From Planctomycetota bacterium (GTDB lineage Bacteria; Planctomycetota; Phycisphaerae; SM23-33): a stretch of 62,057 nucleotides of DNA. The notes under the pieces were generated by a model. That model made no database searches, was not told the DNA's origin, and was given only the letters and a program-made list of their open reading frames with translations. The translations under genes and the position numbers were made by a program. The stretch is from contig JAKPKY010000080.1 of the NCBI GenBank assembly GCA_029553505.1, positions 1 to 62,057 on the forward strand, in the 5' to 3' direction. Positions 18,062-30,634 of this stretch are shown here, piece by piece (the first letter of the stretch is position 1; every line of letters starts with the position of its first letter).

Positions 18062-19122
18062 GGCGTGCCCTCCGTCGCGTTTGCCCGGCGGCGCGGGCCC
18101 GGGCGCACCCACATCCGCCAGACGACGCCCCCCAGCAGCAGCGCGAAACCCGCCAGCACAGCCGGCAGGCCCGCGTCGCTGACGACGTTCAGCACGGCAT
18201 AGGGCCGGCCGTGCGCCTGCCCCAGTTCCGCCAGGTAGAAGTGGTATCCGTCGTAGTGCAGGGGATCGTTGACCTCGATGGTCTTGCGGGCGACCTCGTG
18301 CCCGTCGCGCAGGACGGCCAGGTCGCTCTTGTAGTCGCGCACCTGCTGCTCGGGGCGCTGGAAGACCAGCACGGGCGCCCCGGCCCGCAGCCAGTCCACC
18401 TCGTCGTCGTACAGGTCGGTCAGTTCGAGCTGCTCGTAAGGGCATTCATCGTGGGCCACGAGCAGCTTGACGGTCCATCGCTCGCCGCGGGCGAGGCGCA
18501 GCTTGACGGTGGGCGGCGCGGCCCGGCCGTGGGCGTCCAGCGCCCCGCCGGGCGGAAGGACGTACTGGAGCACCTGCACGCGGGCGTCGGTGCCGGGCAG
18601 GGGAACCTCACGCCCGTCGGGGGCGTCGAACTCGGCGGCGCGGTAGCCTTCCTCGGCGTCCGGGTCGGCCTGGACGGAGAAGAACGTCCAGCGCGTCTCG
18701 GCGGACGGGTAATACTCCCGCCAGCAGCGCACGAGGCGAACGGAGAAGGGCAGGCGAACGGGCTCGGGCGCGTCGGTCAGCAGGGCGGCCGACGACGAGC
18801 CTTCGAGCATGGCCATCTGACCGCGGCGCGGCGACTGGCGGAGGCGGTGGGCGTCGCGCGAGCCCCACAGCCCGCCGCAGATCACCAGCAGGCAGCCGAG
18901 ATGGATCGCCAGCATCGATGGGCTGCGACGGAAAGAGCGGAAGGCGACAACCCCTGCCGCGAACATCGCCGCCAGCAGCACCCACCCCGCCGCCAGCGGG
19001 AGGGAGTTGAACAGCGCCGTCGCCCGCGCCGAGCCCAGGAACGCCCCGACGGCGCACAGGCACAGCAGCGCGGCGATCGCGCCGAGCGAGGCCCACTGGA
19101 GAATGCGCCGCAGGCGGTTCAT
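18058..19122 (-). CDS. resB: Cytochrome c biogenesis protein ResB-like (Ccs1)
   Basis: A 354-residue membrane protein. Two N-terminal transmembrane segments (LGAIAALLCLCAVGAFLG and LAAGWVLLAAMFAAGVVAF), a third near residue 75, a large periplasmic domain (about 95-310) and a C-terminal segment (LPAVLAGFALLLGGVVW) fit the ResB/Ccs1 layout. The motif NDPLHYDGYHFYLAEL resembles the conserved G..FYQ-type region before the last membrane helix of the family. It forms the System II synthase with the downstream ccsA. The first gene of a two-gene operon. Confidence 0.82.
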   Translation of the reverse strand: MNRLRRILQWASLGAIAALLCLCAVGAFLGSARATALFNSLPLAAGWVLLAAMFAAGVVAFRSFRRSPSMLAIHLGCLLVICGGLWGSRDAHRLRQSPRRGQMAMLEGSSSAALLTDAPEPVRLPFSVRLVRCWREYYPSAETRWTFFSVQADPDAEEGYRAAEFDAPDGREVPLPGTDARVQVLQYVLPPGGALDAHGRAAPPTVKLRLARGERWTVKLLVAHDECPYEQLELTDLYDDEVDWLRAGAPVLVFQRPEQQVRDYKSDLAVLRDGHEVARKTIEVNDPLHYDGYHFYLAELGQAHGRPYAVLNVVSDAGLPAVLAGFALLLGGVVWRMWVRPGPRRRANATEGTP

Positions 19123-19296
19123 CGGGGCACATTAAACCACGCCGAACGGCAAGGGAGAAGGGGGAAGGGGAAAGGGCGAAGGCCAAAGAGTGCGGAATGG
19201 ATCGCGGTCAGTGGCGGATTCCGACGCCCCGGGATTCAGAATCCCGATGGGGACGCGTCGAAAGAAACTCATGATTGAAGGGAGCGCGAGGGTCCG

Positions 19297-20442
19297 TCAC
19301 TCGTTGGGGACGTTTTTCATCTCGTCGAGGAAGGCGGCGCGGTCATTGGCCCACTTTTCCGCCTCCAGGGGCGAGACGATCCCCTGGCGGACCAGCGTCG
19401 CCAGCGAGCGTTCCATGGTGACCATGCGTTCCTCGGGCACGTCGCGCGTGCGGGTCTGGAGGAACGTGTAGAGCTGCTCGAGCTTGCCCAGGCGGATGAG
19501 GTTCGCCACCGCGTAGGTGTTGTTGAGAATCTCCATCGCCACGACGCGCCCCTGCCCGTCGCGCCGGGGCAGGAGCTTCTGCGAGATCACGTAGCGCAGG
19601 CCCAGCGAGAGCTGGCTGGCGATCTCGTCCTGCCGGCTGGGCGGAAACATGTCCAGCACGCGCGTGATCGACCCGCGCGCGTCGCGCGTGTGCAGCGTGC
19701 TGAAGACCAGGTGGCCGGTCTCCGCCGCCGTCAGCGTCCACATGGTCGATTCCTGGTCGCGCATCTCGCCGACGAAGATCACGTCCGGGTCTTCGCGCAG
19801 GCAGTCGCGCAGGCCCGCCTCGAAGCTGCGGACGTTGCGCCCCACCTCGCGCTGCGAGACGACGCCCTTCTGGCTGCGCAGGCGGTACTCGATGGGGTCT
19901 TCCAGCGTGATGATGCGGCAGGCGCTGTCCCGCGCAATCCGGTCGATCAGCGACGCGATCGTCGTGCTCTTGCCCGCGCCGGTGATGCCCGTCAGGAGCA
20001 CCAGCCCCTGCTGCATGTCCAGGATGTCACGCCAGACGGCGTTGGGAAAGCCGATCTTCTCCACCGCGGGGATGCGGTTTTCCAGCGCCCGGACGGCCGC
20101 GGCGAACCCATCGTTGTCGCGGAAGCAGTTCACGCGGAACTGGAGCTTGTCGGTCATGCAGCTGGTTTCCACCGAGCCGACCTCGCGCAGTTTTCCGATT
20201 TCCAACTCGGTCAGGAAGCTGCTGACGAGCGCCTCCGCCGTCGGGGCGTCGAGCGGCGGGCCCTCGATGGGGCGCAGGAGCCCGTCCACGCGGTAGACCG
20301 GCGGAACGCCCACCTTCAGGTGCAGGTCGCTGACGCGCATCGTCCCGCGCGTCGCGAAATAGTCCAGCAGGTCGCGCAGGCTCCGCGCCTGCCCGCTGCC
20401 GAGGGCGTAGATTTTCTTCTCCATCGGGTCGTCGGACGACAT
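19297..20442 (-). CDS. pilT: Twitching motility retraction ATPase PilT
   Basis: A 381-residue hexameric secretion ATPase that powers type IV pilus retraction. It shows MRVSDLHLKVGVPPVYRVDG at the N-terminus, Walker A GITGAGKST (about residue 152), the Asp box ITLEDPIEY, Walker B DVIFVGEMRD, and the His box TGHLVFSTLHT. The C-terminal tail (about 320-381) is unusual and acidic-basic mixed. No other pilus gene is in this window. It lies 30 bases downstream of a small membrane zinc-ribbon gene and is probably co-transcribed with it. The 174-base gap after it (19123-19296) holds only a short GGGATTC/GAATCCC hairpin. Confidence 0.93.
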   Translation of the reverse strand: MSSDDPMEKKIYALGSGQARSLRDLLDYFATRGTMRVSDLHLKVGVPPVYRVDGLLRPIEGPPLDAPTAEALVSSFLTELEIGKLREVGSVETSCMTDKLQFRVNCFRDNDGFAAAVRALENRIPAVEKIGFPNAVWRDILDMQQGLVLLTGITGAGKSTTIASLIDRIARDSACRIITLEDPIEYRLRSQKGVVSQREVGRNVRSFEAGLRDCLREDPDVIFVGEMRDQESTMWTLTAAETGHLVFSTLHTRDARGSITRVLDMFPPSRQDEIASQLSLGLRYVISQKLLPRRDGQGRVVAMEILNNTYAVANLIRLGKLEQLYTFLQTRTRDVPEERMVTMERSLATLVRQGIVSPLEAEKWANDRAAFLDEMKNVPNE

Positions 20443-20472
20443 GGCGTCTCCCTGAAAGTCCCGGCGCCGATT

Positions 20473-20784
20473 CTACGGCGCGTGGGTTGAGTAGCACCCC
20501 GGGCAAAGGCGACGCCCGGAGCGAAGATGGTAGACCTTGTCGAACGCCTGCCCGCAACGGTCGCACAGGCCCCGTCCGGCTGGGGGGTAAGGCTCCCCAT
20601 TGGGCTGCGTCCTGGCCGCGAGGGCCTGGGCATAGGCCCGGCGCTGGCGCAACCGCCAGATCTGGAACCGGACCAGCGCGATCAGGAAAATCACCAGCCC
20701 CGCCGCGAGCAGAAAGGCGAAGAACAGGAGCGGAATCGCCCCGAACATGACGACCATTCTGCCTGCCCAACCGCCGAGGTCCAT
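20473..20784 (-). CDS. Small membrane protein with C-terminal zinc-ribbon-like motif
   Basis: A 103-residue protein. An N-terminal hydrophobic segment (FGAIPLLFFAFLLAAGLVIFLIAL) is followed by a basic stretch and two cysteine pairs, CDRCGQAF and CPGCYSTH, about 20 residues apart, typical of a treble-clef or zinc-ribbon finger. I do not recognise a family. It is directly upstream of pilT on the same strand (30-base gap), so it may be a membrane-associated accessory of the retraction ATPase. An alternative start is the internal Met at position 10. Confidence 0.6.
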   Translation of the reverse strand: MDLGGWAGRMVVMFGAIPLLFFAFLLAAGLVIFLIALVRFQIWRLRQRRAYAQALAARTQPNGEPYPPAGRGLCDRCGQAFDKVYHLRSGRRLCPGCYSTHAP

Positions 20785-20850
20785 GCCGCAAGACTACCGT
20801 GCGGGGGGCGGCGCGGCAACAGGGAGGGACGGCTGGAAGCGGAATTCACG

Positions 20851-21231
20851 TCAGTACAGGTAGCGAGGCGTCCCGGCGAGGTCGATCGACTGGAACTGCC
20901 CCGGCTCGAGGCGGACCTTGTTCAGCGCGCCGGAGAAGCGCGACTGGAGTTCCTTCAACAGTCCCCCCAGCAGGAGCGTCTGGAGCTGGAAGCGGTGCGA
21001 GGCGGAATCGACGATCACCGTCAGCGTGCCCCGGTGGAAGCTTTCCAGCGCGGTGTGTTCGGCGATGGAGTCGGGAATGATCTCGTCCCAGATTTCCGCC
21101 AGGCGGCTGAGCTGCTTGACGCGGCGGGCGAGGTGATGCTTCATGAACAGCGCGAGCGGCTCGCCGAGGGGCGCGATCGGGTCGGCGAACTGCCGCTGCT
21201 GCCAAACCGTTCGCAGTTGTGCGTCATCCAT
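20851..21231 (-). CDS. DUF721/DciA-like protein
   Basis: A 126-residue protein. The segment HLARRVKQLSRLAEIWDEIIPDSIAEHTALESFHRGTLTVIVDS has the arrangement of DUF721: helices with a W..I.P..I.EHT core, then a strand giving L.V.VDS. DciA, of this family, recruits and loads the replicative helicase in many bacteria lacking DnaC/DnaI. It is downstream of dnaN on the same strand, supporting a replication role. Start ATG 21231 was chosen over the longer frame because AGGAG lies seven bases before it. The DciA role itself is inferred from family and context. Confidence 0.75.
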   Translation of the reverse strand: MDDAQLRTVWQQRQFADPIAPLGEPLALFMKHHLARRVKQLSRLAEIWDEIIPDSIAEHTALESFHRGTLTVIVDSASHRFQLQTLLLGGLLKELQSRFSGALNKVRLEPGQFQSIDLAGTPRYLY

Positions 21232-21379
21232 GACACGGCTCCTGGTTGCCTTCCTCGCGGGCGGTTCTGCGCCGTCCCGCGCGGTCCGCACAGGGTCCAA
21301 AGCCTACCTATTGCATCGCCCGGGGCAAGGGAAAATCATGAGCGAAAACGCGCCCTGTCGCGCCGCCGGAACCCCGCGA

Positions 21380-22477
21380 TCATCCAAGGTCCACGGGCAT
21401 CAGCACATACAGGAAATCGCTTCCGGCGCGGAGCACCGCGGGTTTGTTGGAGGCGTTCATCTCCAGCGTGACCTCGGCGCTGTCCACCACGCGCATCGCG
21501 TCGACGAGGAACGTCGGGTTGAAGGCGATCTCGATCGATTCGCCGTCGAGGGCGACCGGGCAGGTCACCTCGGCCTCGCCCGTCTCGGGCGCCCGGCTGG
21601 TGAGGGTGACCTGCGAGGCGGCGAAGCTCAGGCGCACGCCCTTGGATTCCTCGTTGGTCAGCAGCGCCGCCTGGCGGAGGCGGTGCTCGAACCGCGCCGT
21701 CTCGATCGTCGCCTTGCGGTTGCTTTCCTTGGGGATCACGTCGGTGTATTTCGGGAAGTTCCCCTGCACCAGCGAGCTGACCAGCACCGCCCGCGCGGTC
21801 CGGAGGAGAATCTGGTTCTCCTGCACCTTGACGTCCAGCACTTCCTCGGCGCCGGTGGCGATGCGCTGCACGAGGCTCATGAGCTTGGCCGGCACGATCG
21901 CGCTGATCTCCCGCGCGGCGGATTTCTTGGTCGCGCCCTTGGCCTGCGCCAGGCGGTGCCCGTCGGTGGCGACCATCTGGAGCTTCTTTCCGCTCGCCTC
22001 CCACAGCACGCCGCTGATGGCGTAGTGGCTGTGCGTCTTGCTGGTGGCGAAGAGCGTCTTTCCGATCATCGCCGCCAGCGTGGCGGCGGGAATCTCGAAG
22101 TCGCCCGCGCCCTCGAAGTCCGCCACCGCGGGATACTCCGCCGGGTCGTACCCGAAAATCTTGAAGTGGCTGCCCGCGCCGCGGATGTGGCAGGTCTCTT
22201 TTTCCGTCTCGATCGTCAGGCTCTGCTCGTCGGACTCGCGGACGATGCCGTTGAGGCGGTCGGCGGGCACGAGCGCCTCGCCTTCCTCCTCGACCTGCAC
22301 GGCCGTCACGTGGTAGCGGCAGCCCGCCTCCAGATCGGTCGCCATCAGCGTCAGCACGCCGTTGGCGGCGACCAGCTTCACGCATTGCAGCACCGGCTTG
22401 GGCGTGCGCGTCGCCACGATGCTTCCGGTAAGGGTCAACGCCTCCTGCAAGGCCGCCGTCTGTGCGATCACCTTCAT
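21380..22477 (-). CDS. dnaN: DNA polymerase III beta subunit (sliding clamp)
   Basis: A 365-residue clamp protein that forms a ring around DNA and tethers polymerase III. The three-fold repeat organisation is visible: domain 1 from MKVIAQTAALQEALTLTGSIV, domain 2 with SGVLWEASGKKLQMVATDGHRLA, and domain 3 ending in the conserved NASNKPAVLRAG...YVLMPVDL, which forms the hydrophobic partner-binding groove. Length is typical. It is not beside dnaA here, but a DciA-like gene follows on the same strand. Confidence 0.96.
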   Translation of the reverse strand: MKVIAQTAALQEALTLTGSIVATRTPKPVLQCVKLVAANGVLTLMATDLEAGCRYHVTAVQVEEEGEALVPADRLNGIVRESDEQSLTIETEKETCHIRGAGSHFKIFGYDPAEYPAVADFEGAGDFEIPAATLAAMIGKTLFATSKTHSHYAISGVLWEASGKKLQMVATDGHRLAQAKGATKKSAAREISAIVPAKLMSLVQRIATGAEEVLDVKVQENQILLRTARAVLVSSLVQGNFPKYTDVIPKESNRKATIETARFEHRLRQAALLTNEESKGVRLSFAASQVTLTSRAPETGEAEVTCPVALDGESIEIAFNPTFLVDAMRVVDSAEVTLEMNASNKPAVLRAGSDFLYVLMPVDLG

Positions 22478-22662
22478 GTCGCGGTTCCTTCCATTGAAGT
22501 GGCGCCCCGCCGCCGGGACGGGAGAGCCCTCCCCGGGCGGATTCGCTCGTCGAATATCGAGACTCTTATACGCCCGGCGGGTTCGCCTTGCAAGGCCCTG
22601 GCGGCGAAACTCCCCCCGCCGCGCCGCTTGCCCGACCGGCTGCCAGCGGGTACCATCCGGCC

Positions 22663-22953
22663 ATGAGCGAAAAACCTTCCGGCCTTCCGGAACAGATGCC
22701 CGAGGGGTTCCGGCTGATCTACCAGGGCGAACCGCTCCTGCCGTTTTACGCAGCCGAAATGCTCCGCCCCTATCTCGGGCGGACGGTCTGGGTCATGGAC
22801 GACGCCGGGCGGACCCGCTGCGGGGAGATGACGGTCGTGCCCAACCTCCGCGAGGACCGCACCGAGAACATCCCGCCCGTCGAGTTCGCCGACGAGCGCC
22901 CGCTCTATCTCCGCCGGATCGTCTGCATGGCGTATTACGAGCCGCCGCGATGA
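22663..22953 (+). CDS. Small hypothetical protein
   Basis: A 96-residue soluble protein I do not recognise. It begins MSEKPSGLPEQMPEGFRLIY and contains YLGRTVWVMDDAGRTRCGEMTVV and YLRRIVCMAYYEPPR, consistent with a small beta-barrel of SH3 or PRC type, but that is only an impression. Base composition matches the host genes. The start at ATG 22663 lacks a strong ribosome site. It lies between the divergent dnaN and the DUF6785-type gene. Confidence 0.5.
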   Translation: MSEKPSGLPEQMPEGFRLIYQGEPLLPFYAAEMLRPYLGRTVWVMDDAGRTRCGEMTVVPNLREDRTENIPPVEFADERPLYLRRIVCMAYYEPPR

Positions 22954-23066
22954 CTGGGCGCGGGCGTTCCCAGTGGACAGGCTTGCGTTGACATGGTAAG
23001 AACTAGGCCCGCGCCGCTTCGCGCAAGGCGCCGTCAGCGGCTGGGAATGTCCCCCTGGAGCGAGAG

Positions 23067-25130
23067 ATGACTTTTCGCATTTTGATTACCGGCCTGATTG
23101 GCTTCGTGTGCGCGATGTTCATCGCGGCGTTCGGGTATCTCAACGACTCGCCCCTGCGCCTGACGTACCTGGTCGGGAACCACCTGCCGATTTTCGTGTT
23201 CGGCCTGCTGATCCTGATCGCGGCGCTGATCAATCCGCTGCTGGCGCTGCTGCACCGGAGCATTCGCCTGCGTCCGCCGGAGTTGGCGATTATCGTGGCG
23301 ATGATGCTGGTGGCGTGCAGCATCCCGGGCAGCGGGCTGATGCGCACCTTCACGACGGCCCTGGCGATGCCGATCCATCACAACCAGACATCCCCGAGCT
23401 GGCAGAAGAACGGGGTGCTCGAGCTGGTGCCGCCGCGGATGCTTCCGGCCGGCGGGCAGTACGAAAAGGATGTGATGGACGGATTTCTCAGCGGGGCGCT
23501 GTCAGGCCGCGAGCGCCCGCTCGTGGACACGACGGTGGTTCCGTGGAAGCAGTGGGCCGACCCGCTGATCACGTGGGTTCCTCTGATCGTGCTGATGGCG
23601 GTGGGGGTGATCTGCCTGAGCCTGGTGGTCCACCGGCAGTGGGCGTCCCGGGAGCGCCTGCGGTATCCGATTGCCGATTTTGCCTCCTCGCTGACCGCCC
23701 AGGAACCCGGACGGATCGCCGGGTCGATGTTCCGCAACCGGTTGTTCTGGATCGGGCTGGCGGCCATCTTTCTCATTCACGTGGTCAACGGTCTGGCAAC
23801 CTGGTTCCCCAACCAGGGCGTGCAGATTCCCCTCCGCGTCGAAATGCCCCAGATCGCGCAGAAATGGCCGACCCTCGGACGGGCTTCCGGCGCCTGGGCG
23901 CTGTTCAATCCGAAGCTCTACCCGACCGTCGCGGCGTTCGCCTTTTTCCTGGCGTCGGACGTCAGTTTCAGCCTGGGACTGACGCAGATCCTCTATGTGC
24001 CCCTGATGGCGGCGCTGATCCTGGCGGGCGTGGACACCAGCGCCGACTACTTTACCGGCGGTCCGACGCGGTACCAGTTGTTCGGCAGCTACCTGGGCGT
24101 GGCGCTCATCCTGCTGTATACCGGTCGCCGCTATTACTGGCAGACAGTCAAGCAGGCGTTCACCTTCCGCCGCCAGGAGGGGGTGGAGCGATACGCCGCC
24201 TGGGCGTTGCGGATCCTGCTGCTCTGCGCCGCCGGCGCGGTGGTCGTGATGACCGTCTGGATGGAACTCGACCTTCCGTTCGCGATCCTCGTCGTCCTGC
24301 TGGTGCTGATGACGTTCCTGGTAATGGCCCGCATCAACGCCGAGACGGGATTGTTCTTCTGCCAGCCTCACTGGCAGCCCGTGGGCGTGCTGGTCGGGCT
24401 GTTCGGCTGGACGGCGCTGGGGCCCAAGGCGCTGCTGGTCGCGGGCGTGATCTGTTCGATGCTGACGATCGACCCGCGCGAATGCCTCATGCCGTTCGTG
24501 GTCAACGGCCTGAAAATGTGCGACACCTCCCAGGTCCGCCCCGGGCGCATGGGATGGGTGATGGCCGTGGTGTTTATCGTGGGGCTCTCCCTGGCGATCC
24601 CAGTGGTGCTGGGCAGCAATTATGCCTGGGGCGTCAGCGCCACGGGGGACAACTGGGCGAAGAACAACGTGCCCAAGTTCGCGTTCGACGCGACGGCCCG
24701 CCAGATGGACAAGCTCCGTGTCGAAGGCGAACTGGACCATTCGATGGCGATGACGACGTGGCAGCGAATTCGCAACGCCCGCCCGGAAACGAGCTTCCTG
24801 CTCTGGGGCGGAGTGGGCCTGGGCCTGGTGCTGGTGCTGAGTTATCTTCGCCTGCGATTCACCTGGTGGCCGATCCACCCCGTGCTGTTCCTGGTGTGGG
24901 GGTTCTACCCCCTCCAGAACTTCAGTTCCTCGTTCCTGCTGGGCTGGCTGATCAAGGTAGTGGTGACGAAGCTGGGCGGCGGGCGGAAGTACCGGCAGCT
25001 TCAGCCGTTGATGGTCGGCGTCATCGCCGGCGACCTGCTCGGAGGGCTTCTGTGGATGGGCGTCGGGGCGTTGTATTACGCAATCACGCACCAGGTGCCG
25101 CAGTACAAGTACGTCATCTTCCCCGGATAG
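23067..25130 (+). CDS. DUF6785-type polytopic membrane protein, possible OPT-like transporter
   Basis: A 687-residue integral membrane protein with at least 12 hydrophobic segments spread over its length (for example LITGLIGFVCAMFIAAFGYL, HLPIFVFGLLILIAALI and SFLLWGGVGLGLVLVLSYL). Segments such as NPLLALLHRSIRLRPPELAII, a conserved loop with many prolines, and MARINAETGLFFCQPHW fit the DUF6785/DUF6784 proteins common in planctomycetes, which resemble oligopeptide transporters; substrate unknown. Start ATG 23067 follows GGAGCGAGAG. A strong bidirectional terminator separates it from the convergent lacZ-like gene. Sugar or peptide import linked to the adjacent glycosidases is a reasonable guess only. 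Confidence 0.7.
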   Translation: MTFRILITGLIGFVCAMFIAAFGYLNDSPLRLTYLVGNHLPIFVFGLLILIAALINPLLALLHRSIRLRPPELAIIVAMMLVACSIPGSGLMRTFTTALAMPIHHNQTSPSWQKNGVLELVPPRMLPAGGQYEKDVMDGFLSGALSGRERPLVDTTVVPWKQWADPLITWVPLIVLMAVGVICLSLVVHRQWASRERLRYPIADFASSLTAQEPGRIAGSMFRNRLFWIGLAAIFLIHVVNGLATWFPNQGVQIPLRVEMPQIAQKWPTLGRASGAWALFNPKLYPTVAAFAFFLASDVSFSLGLTQILYVPLMAALILAGVDTSADYFTGGPTRYQLFGSYLGVALILLYTGRRYYWQTVKQAFTFRRQEGVERYAAWALRILLLCAAGAVVVMTVWMELDLPFAILVVLLVLMTFLVMARINAETGLFFCQPHWQPVGVLVGLFGWTALGPKALLVAGVICSMLTIDPRECLMPFVVNGLKMCDTSQVRPGRMGWVMAVVFIVGLSLAIPVVLGSNYAWGVSATGDNWAKNNVPKFAFDATARQMDKLRVEGELDHSMAMTTWQRIRNARPETSFLLWGGVGLGLVLVLSYLRLRFTWWPIHPVLFLVWGFYPLQNFSSSFLLGWLIKVVVTKLGGGRKYRQLQPLMVGVIAGDLLGGLLWMGVGALYYAITHQVPQYKYVIFPG

Positions 25131-25144
25131 ACGACGATCGGGAC

Positions 25145-25181
25145 AAAAAAAGCCCACGGGCGGAAACCCGTGGGCTTTTTT
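25145..25181. terminator. Bidirectional rho-independent terminator
   Basis: A 15-base perfect stem (A-run plus GCCCACGGG at 25145-25160 pairing with CCCGTGGGC plus T-run at 25167-25181) with a six-base loop. T-runs on both strands serve the two convergent genes, the DUF6785-type gene and the GH2 gene. Confidence 0.92.
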
Positions 25182-25199
25182 GTTTGCCTCGATCCGGCG

Positions 25200-28412
<3,213 letters not shown>

Positions 28413-28517
28413 CTAGGCCGGGCGCCTGAAACCGCCCGGGAACCCACCCGGGCGCATGAGGGGGGAACTATACCCGAATCGTCCCGTCAAGACCAGTTCC
28501 GCGGGGTGCGAACTGCG

Positions 28518-30368
28518 TCAACGGCGGGCGATCTCGTCGGCCTCCCGGGCGCCTTGGCGGAACATCTCCAGGTTGTACCGCAGGCGGGAAGGCTTGTTTC
28601 GCGCCAGCCAGAACCGCTCGAACTGCCGGACCATCCGCTCGGTGTCCGCGGACAGCTCGCGCAGCTGCCGCGCGGCGACGGGCTCGCCGGCGCGGAGGCT
28701 TTTCGCCAGCGTCGCGCGGCGGGCGGACAGACGGTCCATGGAGGCCGCCAGCGCCAGCTCCCGGACGGCCAGCGCCTCGAACCGCGCGAGCCCTTTCGCC
28801 GGCGCCGGCCAGCGGGATTCTTCCGGCACGGTCTGGAGCGTGCGGCGCAGGTCTTCCGGCGGGGCGGGGTCGATCCACGACTTGGACAGCGGGATCCGCT
28901 CGCCGGGGTCCTGCCAGCCCCATCGCCCGCGCGACGGAACCAGCCGCTCGCCCAGGATGAAGTAGAGCCGGCGCGAGATCCGGCTGTCGCCCAGGGCGCG
29001 AACGAAGGGCGACAGGCGGGCGTCGCCCAGCACGTCCCGGCAGAAGCGGTTGGTGAACGAGGGGTCGTCCACCTTCCGCCCGCACCAGCTGTGCGCCCCG
29101 CCGTGGGCCATGCCGTGCAGGCTCGCGCCCAGCAGGTTGCGGTGCCCGTAATCACCCCAGTCGGTGTTGAGCAGGCCCTCGGCCCCGCGGCGATGGGCCT
29201 CGCGCGCGAAGTTCGCGACGTTCTGCATGGCGTTGGGCAGGCGCGTGCCGTGGCTCTGCCAACTGCTCGTGCCCGGACAAGCCACCATGGGCAGGCCCGC
29301 GTCGAGAATCTCGTGCGAGCGACGAATCAGGTTGCCCGGCGCATCGTAGTCCCAGTTGAGCATCACGACGTCGCGGGGCAGCCCGCCCAGCAGCTCCGGG
29401 TGCGCCAGCACGATGTCCGCCCAGGCGTTCATCCGCTTTCCGTGCTTCTGGCACAGCGCGTGGATCTTCAGCAGGAACTCCAGGTACACTCGCCCGGTGC
29501 CCGCCTTGGCGGCGCGGGCGGCGCTGCGGCCGCGCCCCAGTTCCCACGTCTCGTCGCAGCAGACGTTGAAATCCTCCGCCTCCAGCAGCGGAAGGAACTC
29601 GTCGTACAGGTCCGACACCAGGCGGATCGAGCCCGGGTCGCCCGGGCAGAGCGTCGTTCCGCCCGGGTAGCCCATGTGCCCCGGCAACTCGGCCAGGTGG
29701 CGATAGGCCGGCAGGCGGAGAATCTTCTCCATGTGCCCGAAGCTCGACAGCGAGCCCACGAACCGGACGTGGTGGCGCTTGCAGTGCGCCTGGAGGTCCA
29801 GGAACTCCTCGGGCGTGAACGGGCTGTAGCCGCGTCCGATGGCCGGGTGGCGGCGGAATGTGAAGACGTTCTCGACGTACAGTTGCAGCTCGTTGATCTT
29901 CCAGGCGGCGAGCCGCTCGACGAGCTGCTTGAGGGTTTCGAGGGTGGGGACCTTTCCCCGGCTGCAATCGACATACACGCCGCGGCGGGGCAGGTCCGGC
30001 GCGTCGTCGATCCGGCAGGCGGCCAGTCGTCGCCCGTGCAGGCGCAGGAGCCCGCGCAGCGTCTGGACGGCGTAGTACGCCCCGGCGTCGTCGGAGGCGT
30101 AAATCTCGATCCCCTCGCCCGAGATGTCCAGGCAGTAGGCCTCGCGCGCCAAGCCGGGGGCGCGACGGATTCGCACGTGGGCGGCCGTGCCCGCGTCGAG
30201 AACCACGCGCGGCGACAGGCCCAGGCGGCGCAGGTCCCCGGCGAACTGGCCCAGGGGCAGGGCGTCCGCCTGGCGCGGGCCCGCCAGCACCGGCTTGACC
30301 GGCAAGGTGAATCGCCCCTCTCTCGACGCGCACTTCCGCACGGGGATCAGCAGTTGGCTTGCAGGCAC
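28518..30368 (-). CDS. GH20-type beta-N-acetylhexosaminidase
   Basis: A 616-residue glycosidase. The N-terminal GH20b-like domain (residues about 1-120, including GEGIEIYASDDAGAYYAVQTLRGLL) is followed by the catalytic barrel: DLPRRGVYVDCSRGKVPT, LQLYVENVFTF, and the Asp-Glu catalytic pair in NVCCDETWELG (about residue 272). Substrate-assisted hydrolysis of terminal beta-GlcNAc or GalNAc is expected. The C-terminal 150 residues are helical and unassigned. Start: GTG 30368 with GGAGTG close upstream. No obvious signal peptide. It lies 129 bases before the lacZ-like gene on the same strand. Confidence 0.83.
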   Translation of the reverse strand: MPASQLLIPVRKCASREGRFTLPVKPVLAGPRQADALPLGQFAGDLRRLGLSPRVVLDAGTAAHVRIRRAPGLAREAYCLDISGEGIEIYASDDAGAYYAVQTLRGLLRLHGRRLAACRIDDAPDLPRRGVYVDCSRGKVPTLETLKQLVERLAAWKINELQLYVENVFTFRRHPAIGRGYSPFTPEEFLDLQAHCKRHHVRFVGSLSSFGHMEKILRLPAYRHLAELPGHMGYPGGTTLCPGDPGSIRLVSDLYDEFLPLLEAEDFNVCCDETWELGRGRSAARAAKAGTGRVYLEFLLKIHALCQKHGKRMNAWADIVLAHPELLGGLPRDVVMLNWDYDAPGNLIRRSHEILDAGLPMVACPGTSSWQSHGTRLPNAMQNVANFAREAHRRGAEGLLNTDWGDYGHRNLLGASLHGMAHGGAHSWCGRKVDDPSFTNRFCRDVLGDARLSPFVRALGDSRISRRLYFILGERLVPSRGRWGWQDPGERIPLSKSWIDPAPPEDLRRTLQTVPEESRWPAPAKGLARFEALAVRELALAASMDRLSARRATLAKSLRAGEPVAARQLRELSADTERMVRQFERFWLARNKPSRLRYNLEMFRQGAREADEIARR

Positions 30369-30634
30369 GATAGGCACTCCAAAAAAGAAGGATGCGCCGT
30401 TCCGCGGGCGCAGGCAAGGAGTATAGCGCGGCGGTTCGCCCACCGCAACCGTCGGCCCGGGGCGGCGGAGTTTCCATTGACGCGGGCGGGCGGTTCGCAT
30501 ACAGTGCCCTGTCCTGCCCGCCCGGCCGCTCCCATGACCCCAGCGCCGGCGGGCGGGGCGGTTCCGGTTCGCCGGGGGCGCGCCGCGGTGGCGCGCCTGG
30601 TCGCGGACCGGCATGATTGGGAGCTTTACGCACC

